A stretch of DNA of 64,000 nucleotides, taken from Stackebrandtia albiflava (GTDB lineage: Bacteria; Actinomycetota; Actinomycetes; Mycobacteriales; Micromonosporaceae). The notes under the pieces were generated by a model, which was given only the letters and a program-made list of their open reading frames with translations, had not been told where the DNA came from and did no database searches. Of the stretch, positions 1 through 9,644 are shown piece by piece. The stretch lies in the NCBI RefSeq assembly GCF_007994225.1, contig NZ_VLLL01000006.1, positions 1,426,001 through 1,490,000 on the forward strand. Direction: 5' to 3'. Positions within the stretch are counted from its first letter, which is position 1, and each line of letters begins with the position of its first letter. A program made the position numbers and the translations under genes.

Positions 1-852
1 CTTCTGGGTCGCGGCGATCGCCTCGGCGTGACGCTCGGACTCCTCGCGCTCCGCCCGCTCGCGGCGCTCCGCGAGTTCCAGGTCCAGCGCCTGGAGCTCC
101 TTGTCGCGCTTCTCCTTGGCGTCGGCGAAGAGCTTGGCGGCCTCGGCGCGCTTCTCCTCGGCCTCCCGCGCCGCCTTGGCGCGCAACTGGGTGATCTCCC
201 GGTCGGCGGTGGCGCGCAGGCTCGCGACCTCGCGTTCGACGCTGGCCTTGAGTTCGGCCACCTCGTGCCCGGTCGAGGTGCGCAGCTGCTTGGTCTCGCG
301 CTCGGCGTCCGACCGGAGGGTCTCGGCCTCGCGGCGGGCCTGCACCCGCATCTCGGCGGCCTCGCGTTCGGCGGCGGTACGCAGGTTGCCTGCCTCGCGT
401 TCGGCGGCCTGCTTGTAGCCGTTGGCCTCGTTGCGGGCGGCGTCGGTGATCTCGCGGGCCTCGAGGCGTGCCGCGGACAGGATGCCCTCGGTCTCACGTT
501 TGGCCTCGGCCCGGTGTTCGTTCGCCTGCTCCTCGGCCAGGCGCAGGATCTGCTCGACCCGCGTCCCCAGGCCCGACAGAGTGGGGCGGCTGTTCTCCTC
601 GAGCTGTTGTGCCTGCTCCGCCAGCCGCTGTTCCAGCCCGGTGACCCGCTGCTCCGCCTGGCGGAGTCGCCGCTGAGCCTCGGTCATTCGCTGTTCGGCT
701 TCGGAGCGTGCCTGCTCGCTCTGCTTCAGCGAGGCGTTGACGCGCTGGAAGTGTTCCTCGACCTGATTCCGGTCGTAACCGCGAAGTACGACGGGGAATT
801 CGACCTGTTGGTGTGACGGTTCGAAGAAGGAATTGGAGGGCTGCTGGGACAT
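1..852 (-). CDS. DivIVA/Scy/FilP-like coiled-coil protein, C-terminus beyond the left edge
   Basis: The start is ATG at 852 and the frame is open through position 1, so 284 N-terminal residues are visible and the C-terminus is missing. Residues about 16-35 (FPVVLRGYDRNQVEEHF) match the N-terminal membrane-curvature/dimer motif of the DivIVA family. From about residue 40 onward the protein is an uninterrupted Ala/Glu/Arg-rich heptad coiled coil with repeated AEREA/AAR.EA units. Such proteins (Scy, FilP, often annotated 'cellulose-binding') organise polar growth and form cytoskeletal filaments in Streptomyces. That family role is known; the role here is inferred. It is divergent from ahcY. A GACGAT hexamer lies 6 nt before the ATG, so the transcript may be leaderless. 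Naturally repetitive composition makes assignment to Scy or FilP specifically uncertain. Confidence 0.8.
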   Translation of the reverse strand, partial: MSQQPSNSFFEPSHQQVEFPVVLRGYDRNQVEEHFQRVNASLKQSEQARSEAEQRMTEAQRRLRQAEQRVTGLEQRLAEQAQQLEENSRPTLSGLGTRVEQILRLAEEQANEHRAEAKRETEGILSAARLEAREITDAARNEANGYKQAAEREAGNLRTAAEREAAEMRVQARREAETLRSDAERETKQLRTSTGHEVAELKASVEREVASLRATADREITQLRAKAAREAEEKRAEAAKLFADAKEKRDKELQALDLELAERRERAEREESERHAEAIAATQK

Positions 853-858
853 TGGCCT

Positions 859-864
859 ATCGTC
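859..864 (-). promoter_or_regulatory. Candidate -10 of leaderless coiled-coil gene
   Basis: On the minus strand GACGAT is followed by 6 nt and then the ATG at 852. No Shine-Dalgarno sequence is visible. The match to TANNNT is weak. Confidence 0.3.
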
Positions 865-1190
865 GCAGATCGACTGGGGGGAAGCGCAACCCCGGTGGAG
901 GATTTCACCCGAAAATTTTGGGCGGATCGTACGTTGGTATGCCGGAATCGTGACACTATGTGGGATTCGCCGGGTTTGGCCCGGCCTCACAACGAGCTGA
1001 AATCGATTTCGTTACGCAATGACGCAGTCGGATAGCCGACAGTTCGATCCGGTTCGATGTGACCCGTGGGAGACTGCCCGATTCACTGTGCCATGCGGGG
1101 ACCGGCCGCCACCGCCCGGCGGCCACGGCGCGCCGGTGACGTACGACCGCACCGGGGGTTGCGGCCGGTCGGCGCGGCGGAGCCGGTGGG

Positions 1191-1196
1191 TAGCAT
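1191..1196 (+). promoter_or_regulatory. -10 hexamer of leaderless ahcY transcript
   Basis: TAGCAT is followed by exactly 7 nt (CCACCCC) and then the ATG at 1204. The spacer has no ribosome-binding site, so transcription probably starts on the A of the start codon. Confidence 0.55.
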
Positions 1197-1203
1197 CCAC
1201 CCC

Positions 1204-2664
<1,461 letters not shown>

Positions 2665-2680
2665 TCGGCCACGTCTTCGG

Positions 2681-2719
2681 CGCCCCGCGCCTCCGCCGTC
2701 CACGGTGGGGCGCGGGGCG
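2681..2719 (+). terminator. Rho-independent-type hairpin after ahcY
   Basis: An 11-bp perfect stem (CGCCCCGCGCC with GGCGCGGGGCG) encloses a 17-nt loop. No U-tract follows, as is common in high-GC actinomycetes. Confidence 0.7.
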
Positions 2720-2764
2720 TTCCATGTCGGCCGGGAGGTGACGCCACGGCCGCCCGCCGCTGGT

Positions 2765-2770
2765 TAGAGT
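2765..2770 (+). promoter_or_regulatory. -10 hexamer of leaderless small membrane protein gene
   Basis: TAGAGT is followed by 7 nt (CATCCTC) and the ATG at 2778, with no ribosome-binding site between. Confidence 0.5.
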
Positions 2771-2777
2771 CATCCTC

Positions 2778-3272
2778 ATGACCGACTACAACAACGACCC
2801 GGTTACCGGGATGCCGTCGCCGCATCAGCCCGGCTACCCGGACCAGCCCGGTTACCCGGTCGGCCCCGGAGGTTATCCGGCCGGGGGCCACCCGGGATAC
2901 AGCCCGGGTTATCCGGGCTCGGGGGCGCCGGTGGTGCTGACCATCGGGGACATCGCGGTGACCCAGCACGAGGTGATCGTGCCGCAGGGACGATTCCCGT
3001 TGCGGGGGACGACCTGGACGGTGCAGGACTCCAGCCACATGCAGGAGAGCATCCCCGCCTACGCGATCGTGCTCGCCGTGATCTTCTTCTTCTTCTGCCT
3101 GTTGGGTCTGCTGTTCCTGTTGATCAAGGAGCGCAAGTACACCGGCATGGTGATCGTCAGCGTCGCCGGTGAGGGGCTCTACCACTCGGTGCAGCTACCG
3201 CCGGGTCCCGGCACCGTCCATCAGGTGACCCAACAGGTGAACCAGGCGCGCGCGATGGCGGCGATGGCGTAG
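2778..3272 (+). CDS. Small Pro/Gly/Tyr-rich membrane protein, function unknown
   Basis: This 164-residue protein has a disordered N-terminus of about 50 residues rich in repeated GYP/PGYP units. A short conserved-looking segment follows (VVLTIGDIAVTQHEVIVPQG), then one long hydrophobic stretch (about residues 92-114, AYAIVLAVIFFFFCLLGLLF) followed by charged KERK and a soluble C-terminal segment ending in an Ala/Gln-rich helix. It looks like a single- or re-entrant-pass membrane protein. Similar proline-rich tail plus one-helix proteins occur widely in actinobacteria without known function. The start is supported by the leaderless -10 box. A hairpin separates it from ahcY, so it is probably transcribed independently. 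Confidence 0.8.
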   Translation: MTDYNNDPVTGMPSPHQPGYPDQPGYPVGPGGYPAGGHPGYSPGYPGSGAPVVLTIGDIAVTQHEVIVPQGRFPLRGTTWTVQDSSHMQESIPAYAIVLAVIFFFFCLLGLLFLLIKERKYTGMVIVSVAGEGLYHSVQLPPGPGTVHQVTQQVNQARAMAAMA

Positions 3273-3289
3273 ACCGAGTTGCTTCGGTC
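3272..3289 (+). terminator. Weak hairpin at the end of the small membrane protein gene
   Basis: A 6-bp stem (GACCGA/TCGGTC) with a 6-nt loop overlaps the TAG stop. It is too short to be confident. Confidence 0.25.
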
Positions 3290-3580
3290 AACTAACTGAA
3301 GGGTCGTTCGTGGACGCCGCGCGGTCCACCCGACCTGGTGCGGCGTCCCCGCTTCCCGTTGGGGTTATGGGAAACTTATGGAATCGGCGGCCGGGCGGCC
3401 GCCGTTCCCCTCCACCGTTCGGACGGGCCGACCAGCCGATCGCGCGACGTCACACGCTGTGCAAATAACAAGGTCATCACGAAAGGGCTGCGGTTGGTTG
3501 CCGAGGGTCCAGATCCCCTGGAGCTTATGCAAAGCTGTCTCAATCGACGGATGCCGATCGAGTAGATGGAGCAGAATTCA
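3273..3580. other. Upstream region of the peptide ABC importer operon
   Basis: About 308 bases without a gene. The stretch from about 3460 (GTGCAAATAACAAGG) is A/T-richer than its surroundings and is the likely promoter/leader zone. I could not define a -35/-10 pair with confidence. Confidence 0.4.
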
Positions 3581-5350
3581 ATGCGATTGAGAAAGCAGCC
3601 AGCGGCGCTCGTCGCCGCGGGTGTGGCCGCAGCACTCGCGCTCAGCGCGTGTTCCGGTGACGACAGCGGCGACGGTGGCAGTGCCAACGTCGGCGGTCTG
3701 GAAGCCTGTGTCGACGACCCCAACAACTGCAACGCGGCCGAGCGCCGTGACGGTGGCGAGCTGACCTGGGCGCTGTCTTCCGGCTGGGACGCCTGGAACG
3801 GCAACACCGCCGCCGGGAACTCCCTGTACCTGACCCAGGTCATGGCCGGCACCCGGATCCCGACCGGTGAGTTCCTCCCCGACGGCACCTACCAGTGGCC
3901 GAAGGACCTGCTGACCGCGGCTCCCGAGCTGATCTCCGAGAGCCCCATGCAGGTGCGCTACGAGATCCGCCCCGAGGCCAAGTGGGACGACGGGAACGCG
4001 ATCGACCTCGACGACTTCCTGTTCCACTGGTACGGCGCCACCAGCGACGCCGACAAGTGCGACCAGGAGCTGTGCGACCCCGCCGCGATCTCCTACGGCG
4101 ACAACGTCGAGAGCATCGAGGAAGTCGACGGGGGCATCGTGGTGTCCTACGTCGAGGGTTACACCGACCCCGAGTGGAGCCTGGGCGTCCCGGTGTCGCT
4201 GCCCGCGCACATCGCCGACGAGCAGGGCTTCGACTGGAAGAACGACCCCGCCGACATGGGTGCCGCCGCGGAGTTCTTCAACACCACGGTTCCGACCTGG
4301 ACGGCCGGCCCGTACAAGATCCTGCCGGACTCGGTGGAGATGGGACAGTCCCTCTCCCTGGTGCCGAACGAGAACTGGTACGGTGAGATCAAGCCGACCC
4401 TCGACAAGATCAACCTGGAAGTCATCGCCGAGCAGCCGACCATGCTGACCGCGCTGGAGAACGGTGAGATCCACGGCTCCGAGCCGGCCTCGCTGGACCC
4501 CGACGTGGCCGAGCAGGCCGGTGACCTGCCGGGTGCCGTCTCCGCGATCGGATCGCGTCCGGCGTGGGACCACCTGGACTTCAACCTCAGCAACGAGTTC
4601 CTGTCCGACATCGAGGTCCGCAAGGCGATCATGACCGCCATCAGCCTCGAGGACATCAAGGCCGCCACCTACGCGGAGCTGACCGAGACCGAGACCCGGA
4701 CGAACCACATCTTCCCGGCCACCTCGGAGTACCACACCGACGTGACCTCGGAACTGGGCCAGGGCTCCGGTGACGTGGAGGCCGCCAAGCAGATCCTGGC
4801 CGACGCCGGTTACACCCTCGAAGGCGAGACGCTGAAGACGCCGGAGGGCGAGGACATCGAGCCGCTGAGCCTGGTGTGGCTGGAAGGCAACACCATGCGC
4901 GAGATCACCATGACGCTGGTGCAGGCCGTCCTGAAGGAACTGGGCATCCCCGCGAACCTGGAGCCGAACGCTCCGGACAAGCTGGGCACCACGCTGGCCG
5001 AGCGCAAGTTCGACATCGTCGAGTTCGGTTGGATCGGTTCGCTGGCCTTCACCGGCGCCCCGAGCCAGTACTGGCACTCCGGCTCCGCCTCTAACTACGC
5101 GGGCATGAAGAACGACGAGATCGACGCGGTCATCGAATCGGTCACCCAGACCACCGACCTCGCCGAGGCCGCCGCGCGTGCCAACGAGGCCGCCAAGATG
5201 GTCGCCGAGCAGTACGTGATCCTGCCGGTCGTCACCACGCCGGGTCTGATCGTCATGTCGGACCAGGTGGCGAACGTCCGCCCCAACAGTTCGGACCAGA
5301 TCGGCCCGTTCTACAACATGGAGGAGTGGGGCTTCAAGGCCGAGGGGTGA
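3581..5350 (+). CDS. Peptide ABC transporter substrate-binding lipoprotein (family 5, DppA/OppA-like)
   Basis: This 589-residue lipoprotein is the extracytoplasmic receptor that delivers oligopeptides or similar solutes to the permease encoded downstream. A lipoprotein signal peptide is visible: MRLRKQPAALVAAG, a hydrophobic Ala/Leu core, then lipobox LSAC with Cys at about residue 24. Family 5 solute-binding features follow (WALSSGWDAWNG, YEIRPEAKWDDG, F.WYGA) up to a C-terminal aromatic segment. The ATG at 3581 was preferred over an in-frame ATG 15 nt upstream because GGAG lies 9 nt before it and the signal peptide begins there. It is first gene of a five-gene operon. Two hairpins after the stop probably raise its expression over the permeases. 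Confidence 0.95.
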   Translation: MRLRKQPAALVAAGVAAALALSACSGDDSGDGGSANVGGLEACVDDPNNCNAAERRDGGELTWALSSGWDAWNGNTAAGNSLYLTQVMAGTRIPTGEFLPDGTYQWPKDLLTAAPELISESPMQVRYEIRPEAKWDDGNAIDLDDFLFHWYGATSDADKCDQELCDPAAISYGDNVESIEEVDGGIVVSYVEGYTDPEWSLGVPVSLPAHIADEQGFDWKNDPADMGAAAEFFNTTVPTWTAGPYKILPDSVEMGQSLSLVPNENWYGEIKPTLDKINLEVIAEQPTMLTALENGEIHGSEPASLDPDVAEQAGDLPGAVSAIGSRPAWDHLDFNLSNEFLSDIEVRKAIMTAISLEDIKAATYAELTETETRTNHIFPATSEYHTDVTSELGQGSGDVEAAKQILADAGYTLEGETLKTPEGEDIEPLSLVWLEGNTMREITMTLVQAVLKELGIPANLEPNAPDKLGTTLAERKFDIVEFGWIGSLAFTGAPSQYWHSGSASNYAGMKNDEIDAVIESVTQTTDLAEAAARANEAAKMVAEQYVILPVVTTPGLIVMSDQVANVRPNSSDQIGPFYNMEEWGFKAEG

Positions 5351-5359
5351 TCCAGGTCA

Positions 5360-5374
5360 CCTCTCACTGAGAGG
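5360..5374 (+). terminator. Small hairpin after the binding-protein gene
   Basis: A 6-bp stem (CCTCTC/GAGAGG) with a 3-nt loop lies 10 nt after the stop. It probably protects the 3' end of the message or works with the larger hairpin that follows. Confidence 0.4.
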
Positions 5375-5387
5375 CAATCCTTCACGT

Positions 5388-5425
5388 GATGGTGGGGTCT
5401 GGGCTGAGGCTCGGGCCCCACCATC
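5388..5425 (+). terminator. Intra-operon hairpin (attenuating terminator)
   Basis: A perfect 10-bp stem (GATGGTGGGG with CCCCACCATC) encloses an 18-nt loop between the binding-protein and first permease genes. This position is typical for partial terminators that make the binding protein more abundant than the membrane components. Confidence 0.6.
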
Positions 5426-5448
5426 CCGGCAAATAAGGGCGGAATACA

Positions 5449-6489
5449 TTGCTTGCTTACATCATCAGGCGGCTACTCGTCGCCATACCGATCCTGTTGC
5501 TGGCCTCGCTCTTCACCTTCGTCATGGTGGAGTACTCGAGTGACCCGATCCCGACGTACCGGCAGCAGCTCGAACAGAACGCCACCGCGTCGGGTATGGA
5601 CGCCGAGGCCATCGACGCGGCGGTGGAACGCTTCAAGGAGCGCAACTACTACGACCGCTCCACACCGGAGCGGTACTGGCTGTGGCTGACCGGGATCGGC
5701 GGTGACGGCGACATCGGCCTGCTGCAGGGCGAGTTCGGTCCGTCCCTGCGCGCCAACTACGACATCAAGGGGCAGCTCGGCGACCGCTTCTTCATCACCC
5801 TCAGACTCGTGATGATGGCGGTCATCTGTTCGATGGGACTGGCCATCCTCGCGGGGGTGGTCATGGCCGTGAAGCAGTACAGGAAGATCGACTACATCCT
5901 GACCTTCATAGGCTTCATCGCGTTGTCGATGCCGGTGTTCTGGTTCGCCGGCCTGGTGAAGAACATGGCCGTGTCCTACAACAAGGCGACCGACACGGAG
6001 ACCTTCGCGACCTACGGTGAGAACGCCGCGGGCGGCACGGGCAACATGACCACGTTCGAGGCGCTGCTCGACTCCGCCTCCCACCTGATCCTTCCGTCCC
6101 TGGTCCTCATGCTCGCCGGTTACGCGTCGGCCAGCCGGTTCCAGCGGGCGGCCATGCTCGACGTGCTCAACTCCGACTACGTGCGTCTCGCGCGCGCCAA
6201 GGGGCTGCGCAACCGTACGGTGATGCGCAAGCACGCGCTGCGCACCGCCCTGATCCCGATGGCCACCCTGGCACCGGTCGCCGTCCTGGGGGCCATGGCC
6301 GGCGCCGTGGTCACCGAGACGGTGTTCGAATGGCAGGGCATGGGCAGATTCTTCGTGGACGCACTCGGACAGCGGGATCCGTTCGCGATTCAGGCGTTCC
6401 TGATCATCTCCGGTGTCCTCACGATCATCGGTGTACTGATCTCCGACCTGTTGTACGGCATCGTCGACCCGAGGATTCGTTATGAGTAG
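5449..6489 (+). CDS. Peptide ABC transporter permease, DppB-type
   Basis: This 346-residue inner-membrane subunit forms half of the importer channel. The N-terminal helix (LAYIIRRLLVAIPILLLASLFTFVMV) is characteristic of DppB/OppB proteins, with further membrane helices near residues 120-145, 155-175, 215-235, 275-295 and 315-340. The cytoplasmic EAA loop that docks on the ATPases is readable as DYVRLARAKGL (about residues 243-253). The start is TTG, with a GGGCGGAA purine stretch a few bases upstream; no better ATG/GTG fits the family N-terminus. It overlaps the next permease gene by 8 bp. Confidence 0.93.
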   Translation: MLAYIIRRLLVAIPILLLASLFTFVMVEYSSDPIPTYRQQLEQNATASGMDAEAIDAAVERFKERNYYDRSTPERYWLWLTGIGGDGDIGLLQGEFGPSLRANYDIKGQLGDRFFITLRLVMMAVICSMGLAILAGVVMAVKQYRKIDYILTFIGFIALSMPVFWFAGLVKNMAVSYNKATDTETFATYGENAAGGTGNMTTFEALLDSASHLILPSLVLMLAGYASASRFQRAAMLDVLNSDYVRLARAKGLRNRTVMRKHALRTALIPMATLAPVAVLGAMAGAVVTETVFEWQGMGRFFVDALGQRDPFAIQAFLIISGVLTIIGVLISDLLYGIVDPRIRYE

Positions 6490-7405
6490 TACCACTGAGG
6501 CTCCGGTCGACGCCAAGGTCGGATCCGGCGACGCCATCACGTCGAAGGAACGCACCCAGTTCGAGATGGTGGTGCGCAGGTTCATGCGCCACCGTCTCGC
6601 GGTCACGTCACTGATCCTGCTGGTGCTCCTGCTGCTGATCGCCTTCGTCGGTCCGCTGTTCTACAAGTGGGGATACGAACCGCAACCCGGTGAGATCCCG
6701 ATCGCCAAGGCCCCCAGCGGGGAACACTGGTTCGGTACCACCCGCAAGGCCCAGGACCTGTTGGGCCTCATCATCCGCGGAACCCAGCAGTCGTTGAAGA
6801 TCGGCCTGCTCGTCGCGGTCCTCGACATCGGCATCGGCGCGGTGTGGGGTGCGGTGGCCGGACTGTTCCGCGGCTGGGTCGACGCCATCATGATGCGCAT
6901 CGTCGACGTCATCTTCGTCGTGCCGTTCCTGGCCGTCGTCGCCGCCGTGTCCACCGGCATCAACCGGGTGACCTGGCTGGAGATCGCGCTGCTGATCGGC
7001 CTGCTGGGATGGGGTACGACCGCGCGGCTCGTGCGCGGTCAGGTGCTGTCGCTGCGGGAACAGGAGTTCATCGAGGCGGCCAGAGCCGTCGGTGCCTCCA
7101 ACACCCGTATCGTGTTCCGGCACCTGCTGCCGAACGTCACCGGCATCATCCTGGTGTCGGCGACGCTGGCCATCGTGTCGGCGATTCTGCTGGAATCGGC
7201 GTTGTCGTTCCTGGGCTTCGGCATCCAGGCACCCGACACCTCGCTCGGTTCACAGGTATCGGACGGTGCCGGTTCGGCGCAGAACAAGCCCTGGTTGTTC
7301 TACTTCCCGGGCATCACCCTGGTGTTGATCTGTCTGACGTTCAACTTCATCGGTGACGGACTGCGCGACGCCTTCGACCCACGGCAGACCCTGGAGCGGA
7401 AATGA
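6482..7405 (+). CDS. Peptide ABC transporter permease, DppC-type
   Basis: This 307-residue protein is the second channel subunit. A cytoplasmic N-tail of about 40 residues precedes the first helix (LAVTSLILLVLLLLIAFVGPLF). The DppC-specific segment GEHWFGTTRKAQDLL is the usual 'GTD..GRD' region in degenerate form. The EAA loop reads EFIEAARAVGASNTRIVFRH (about residues 195-214). The C-terminus LGDGLRD-like motif is present as GDGLRDAFDPR. Its ATG overlaps the 3' end of the DppB-type gene by 8 bp and its stop overlaps the following ATPase start by 4 bp, so translational coupling is likely. Confidence 0.93.
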   Translation: MSSTTEAPVDAKVGSGDAITSKERTQFEMVVRRFMRHRLAVTSLILLVLLLLIAFVGPLFYKWGYEPQPGEIPIAKAPSGEHWFGTTRKAQDLLGLIIRGTQQSLKIGLLVAVLDIGIGAVWGAVAGLFRGWVDAIMMRIVDVIFVVPFLAVVAAVSTGINRVTWLEIALLIGLLGWGTTARLVRGQVLSLREQEFIEAARAVGASNTRIVFRHLLPNVTGIILVSATLAIVSAILLESALSFLGFGIQAPDTSLGSQVSDGAGSAQNKPWLFYFPGITLVLICLTFNFIGDGLRDAFDPRQTLERK

Positions 7406-8472
7406 CAATCGAGATCGACGCGAACCGCCCGGACACGGAGAGCGAGTACGTCCTCGACGTCGGGGACCTGACCGTCGACTTCCCCAGTGACGACGGCCCG
7501 GTACACGCGGTCCGTGGTGTCAGCTACCGGCTCCGCCGGGGTGAGGCGCTGGGGATCGTGGGCGAGTCGGGATCCGGGAAGTCGGTGACCTCGCTGGCGA
7601 TCATGGGCCTGCTGCCCCGTTCGGCCAAGGTCGGCGGAACCGTGCATCTGTTGGGTCAGAGCATGCTGGGGCTCAAGGACGAGGAGATCTCCAGGATCCG
7701 GGGCAACAAGATCTCGATGATCTTCCAGGATCCGTTGACGTCCCTCAACCCGGTGTACACGGTGGGCAAGCAGTTGGCCGAGGCCGTGCTGGTGCACAAC
7801 AAGATCGGCAAGGAGAAGGCACGGCAACGCGCCATCGAACTGCTCGACGTCGTGGGCATCCCCAACCCGCAGCAGCGGGTCGACGCCTACCCGCACGAGA
7901 TGTCCGGTGGTATGCGGCAGCGCGCCGTCATCGCCATCGCGATGGCCAACCAGCCGGACGTGATCATCGCCGACGAACCCACCACGGCACTGGACGTCAC
8001 GGTGCAGGCGCAGGTCATGGAGGCGCTGGAGACGGCGCGCAAGGAGACCGGCGCCGCCATGGTGCTGATCACCCACGACCTGGGCGTCATCGCCGGGCAC
8101 GTCGACAGGGTCCTGGTCATGTACGCCGGTAAACCGGTCGAGACCGCTCCGGTGGACGACCTGTTCTACAGCCCCCGGATGCCGTACACCCTGGGGCTGC
8201 TCGGTTCGCTTCCCCGAATGGACGAGAACCGGGAACACCGGCTGACCCCCATCAAGGGCAACCCGCCCTCGATGGTGAACCTGCCGCCGGGATGCCCGTT
8301 CGCGCCGCGTTGTCCGATGGTGCAGGACGTGTGCGTCCAGAACGAACCGGAACTGTTGCAGATCGAGGTTCCCAGCCGGGCCGCCGCGTGCCACTTCCAC
8401 GAGCAGTTGGTGGACGTGGAGGCGACCGACGTGTACGACACCGGTGACCCGGAATCGGAGGAAGTGGCATGA
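7402..8472 (+). CDS. Peptide ABC transporter ATP-binding protein, DppD-type
   Basis: This 356-residue ATPase energises peptide uptake. Walker A is GESGSGKS (residues 54-61), the Q-loop segment is MIFQDPLTSLNP, the ABC signature is MSGGMRQR (about residue 169), and Walker B is VIIADEPTTALD followed by the switch ITHDLGV. The C-terminal oligopeptide-transporter extension with the cysteine cluster CPFAPRCP...C typical of Dpp/Opp ATPases (probable Fe-S site) is present. The start overlaps the upstream permease stop as ATGA, and the stop overlaps the next ATPase in the same way. Confidence 0.95.
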   Translation: MTIEIDANRPDTESEYVLDVGDLTVDFPSDDGPVHAVRGVSYRLRRGEALGIVGESGSGKSVTSLAIMGLLPRSAKVGGTVHLLGQSMLGLKDEEISRIRGNKISMIFQDPLTSLNPVYTVGKQLAEAVLVHNKIGKEKARQRAIELLDVVGIPNPQQRVDAYPHEMSGGMRQRAVIAIAMANQPDVIIADEPTTALDVTVQAQVMEALETARKETGAAMVLITHDLGVIAGHVDRVLVMYAGKPVETAPVDDLFYSPRMPYTLGLLGSLPRMDENREHRLTPIKGNPPSMVNLPPGCPFAPRCPMVQDVCVQNEPELLQIEVPSRAAACHFHEQLVDVEATDVYDTGDPESEEVA

Positions 8473-9521
8473 CCGTGACAACCGAGACCGCGGCCGCCGA
8501 GACCACCGGGCAGACGGTGCTGTCGGCACGCAATCTGGTCAAGCACTTCCCGGTGCGCTCCAAGGGCGTGCTGCGGCGCAAGATCGGTGACGTCCACGCC
8601 GTCTGCGACGTGTCGCTGGACCTGAACGAGGGCGAGACCCTGGCGCTGGTCGGCGAGTCCGGCTGCGGCAAGTCCACCACGGCGCGGCTGCTATTGGGAC
8701 TGATCCCGGTCACCTCCGGGACGGTCAGCTACAACGGCACGGAACTCACCAGCCTCAGCCGCAACCAGATGCGGCCGTACCGGGCAGAACTCCAGATCGT
8801 CTTCCAGGACCCGTTCGCCTCTATGGACCCGCGTATGACGATCTTCGAGATCATCGCGGAGCCCCTGCGGGTGCACGGCCTGTTCGCCAACGGCGGACGG
8901 CAGCGGGTCCGGGACCTGATGTCCGTGGTGGGGCTCAACCCCGAGCACGTCAACCGTTACCCGCACGAGTTCTCCGGCGGGCAGCGGCAGCGGATCGGAA
9001 TCGCCCGGGCGTTGGCGCTCAATCCGAAGGTCCTGGTGCTGGACGAGCCGGTGTCGGCACTCGACGTGTCGATCCAGGCCGGCGTCATCAACCTCCTGGA
9101 GGACCTTCAGGAGGAGTTGGGCCTGTCGTACCTGTTCGTCTCGCACGACCTGTCGGTGGTGAGGCACATCGCCGACCGGGTCGCGGTGATGTACCTGGGC
9201 AGGATCGTCGAGACCGGTACGGTGTCGGAGATCTTCGCGGGTGCCTCGCACCCGTACACGCAGTCGCTGATCTCGGCGGTGCCGTTGCCGGACCCCCGCA
9301 AGGAGCGGTCGCGCAAGCGGATCCTGCTCACCGGCGACGTCCCGTCCCCGGTGACGCCGCCGTCGGGATGCCGGTTCCGCACCCGCTGCCCGAAGTTCGC
9401 CAACGAGCTGACCGAGGAACAGCAGAAGTCCTGCATCGAGGAGATCCCGGCGCTCAGCGCGGACCGTGACGGCCCGACCACGTCGGCGTGTCACTTCGCC
9501 GCGCCGGTGAAGCTGCTGTAG
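8469..9521 (+). CDS. Peptide ABC transporter ATP-binding protein, DppF-type
   Basis: This 350-residue second ATPase pairs with the DppD-type subunit. Walker A is GESGCGKS (62-69), the Q-loop is IVFQDPFASMDPRMT, the signature is FSGGQRQR, Walker B is VLVLDEPVSALDVS, and VSHDLSVV carries the switch His. The C-terminal Cys cluster (CRFRTRCP..C) is present. It is the last gene of the importer operon. Its final 24 bases are the first copy of a 27-bp tandem repeat that continues past the stop codon, so the extreme C-terminus (APVKLL) was probably shaped by local duplication. Confidence 0.95.
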   Translation: MTVTTETAAAETTGQTVLSARNLVKHFPVRSKGVLRRKIGDVHAVCDVSLDLNEGETLALVGESGCGKSTTARLLLGLIPVTSGTVSYNGTELTSLSRNQMRPYRAELQIVFQDPFASMDPRMTIFEIIAEPLRVHGLFANGGRQRVRDLMSVVGLNPEHVNRYPHEFSGGQRQRIGIARALALNPKVLVLDEPVSALDVSIQAGVINLLEDLQEELGLSYLFVSHDLSVVRHIADRVAVMYLGRIVETGTVSEIFAGASHPYTQSLISAVPLPDPRKERSRKRILLTGDVPSPVTPPSGCRFRTRCPKFANELTEEQQKSCIEEIPALSADRDGPTTSACHFAAPVKLL

Positions 9522-9575
9522 AGCGCGGCACCGGTGAAGCTGCTGTAGGGCGCCGCTCCGGTGAAGTCGCTGATG
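9498..9575 (+). repeat. 27-bp tandem repeat, three degenerate copies, across the stop of the DppF-type gene
   Basis: A unit ending in CCGGTGAAGCTGCTGTAG occurs at 9498-9521 (coding, contains the stop), about 9525-9548 (22 of 24 aligned bases identical) and about 9552-9575 (19 of 24). The shared GTGAAG word begins at 9507, 9534 and 9561, an exact 27-bp period. The second copy also carries TAG in the same frame. This is a local tandem duplication of the gene's 3' end. Confidence 0.85.
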
Positions 9576-9581
9576 GGCCCG

Positions 9582-9601
9582 CCCCGGTGACCTCACCGGG
9601 G
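9582..9601 (+). terminator. Hairpin downstream of the importer operon
   Basis: CCCCGGTGA and TCACCGGGG form an inverted repeat with almost no spacer, giving a 7-8-bp stem with a small loop. It is the first of two hairpins ending the operon. Confidence 0.5.
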
Positions 9602-9612
9602 CGATAGGCGAG

Positions 9613-9644
9613 ATCGGGGACCGTCCGTCCGGACGGTCCCCGAT
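9613..9644 (+). terminator. Strong hairpin terminator after the importer operon
   Basis: A perfect 15-bp inverted repeat (arms at 9613-9627 and 9630-9644, core GGGGACCGTCCG) lies between the plus-strand importer operon and the convergent minus-strand genes, so it can serve both directions. Confidence 0.75.

Larger units (their letters stand above)
853..1203. other. Divergent intergenic region between coiled-coil gene and ahcY
   Basis: These 351 bases hold no convincing gene. They contain an A/T-rich near-palindrome (CCGAAAATTTTGG, about 912-925), a 6-bp-stem hairpin at 969-985 (GCCGGG/CCCGGC) and the presumed promoters of both flanking genes. An open frame continues upstream of the ahcY ATG from 1066, but it is Arg/Pro-rich and not part of the family fold. 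No SAH- or SAM-riboswitch core was recognised. Confidence 0.6.

Noticed and set aside
28-816. Long plus-strand frame of 262 codons over the left-edge coiled coil
   Set aside because: It is the antisense of a clear DivIVA-like coiled coil, and its Leu/Gly/Arg-rich translation matches no family.
853-1203. SAM/SAH riboswitch upstream of ahcY
   Set aside because: No conserved pairing or core nucleotides of those riboswitches were seen, and a leaderless promoter 7 nt before the ATG leaves no room for a leader.
1066-1203. N-terminal extension of ahcY from an upstream ATG
   Set aside because: The added 46 residues are Arg/Pro-rich, absent from the family, and lie upstream of the likely promoter.
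3578-5077. 499-codon minus-strand frame under the binding-protein gene
   Set aside because: The plus strand encodes a complete lipoprotein with signal peptide; the antisense is a high-GC shadow rich in Gly/Val/Arg.
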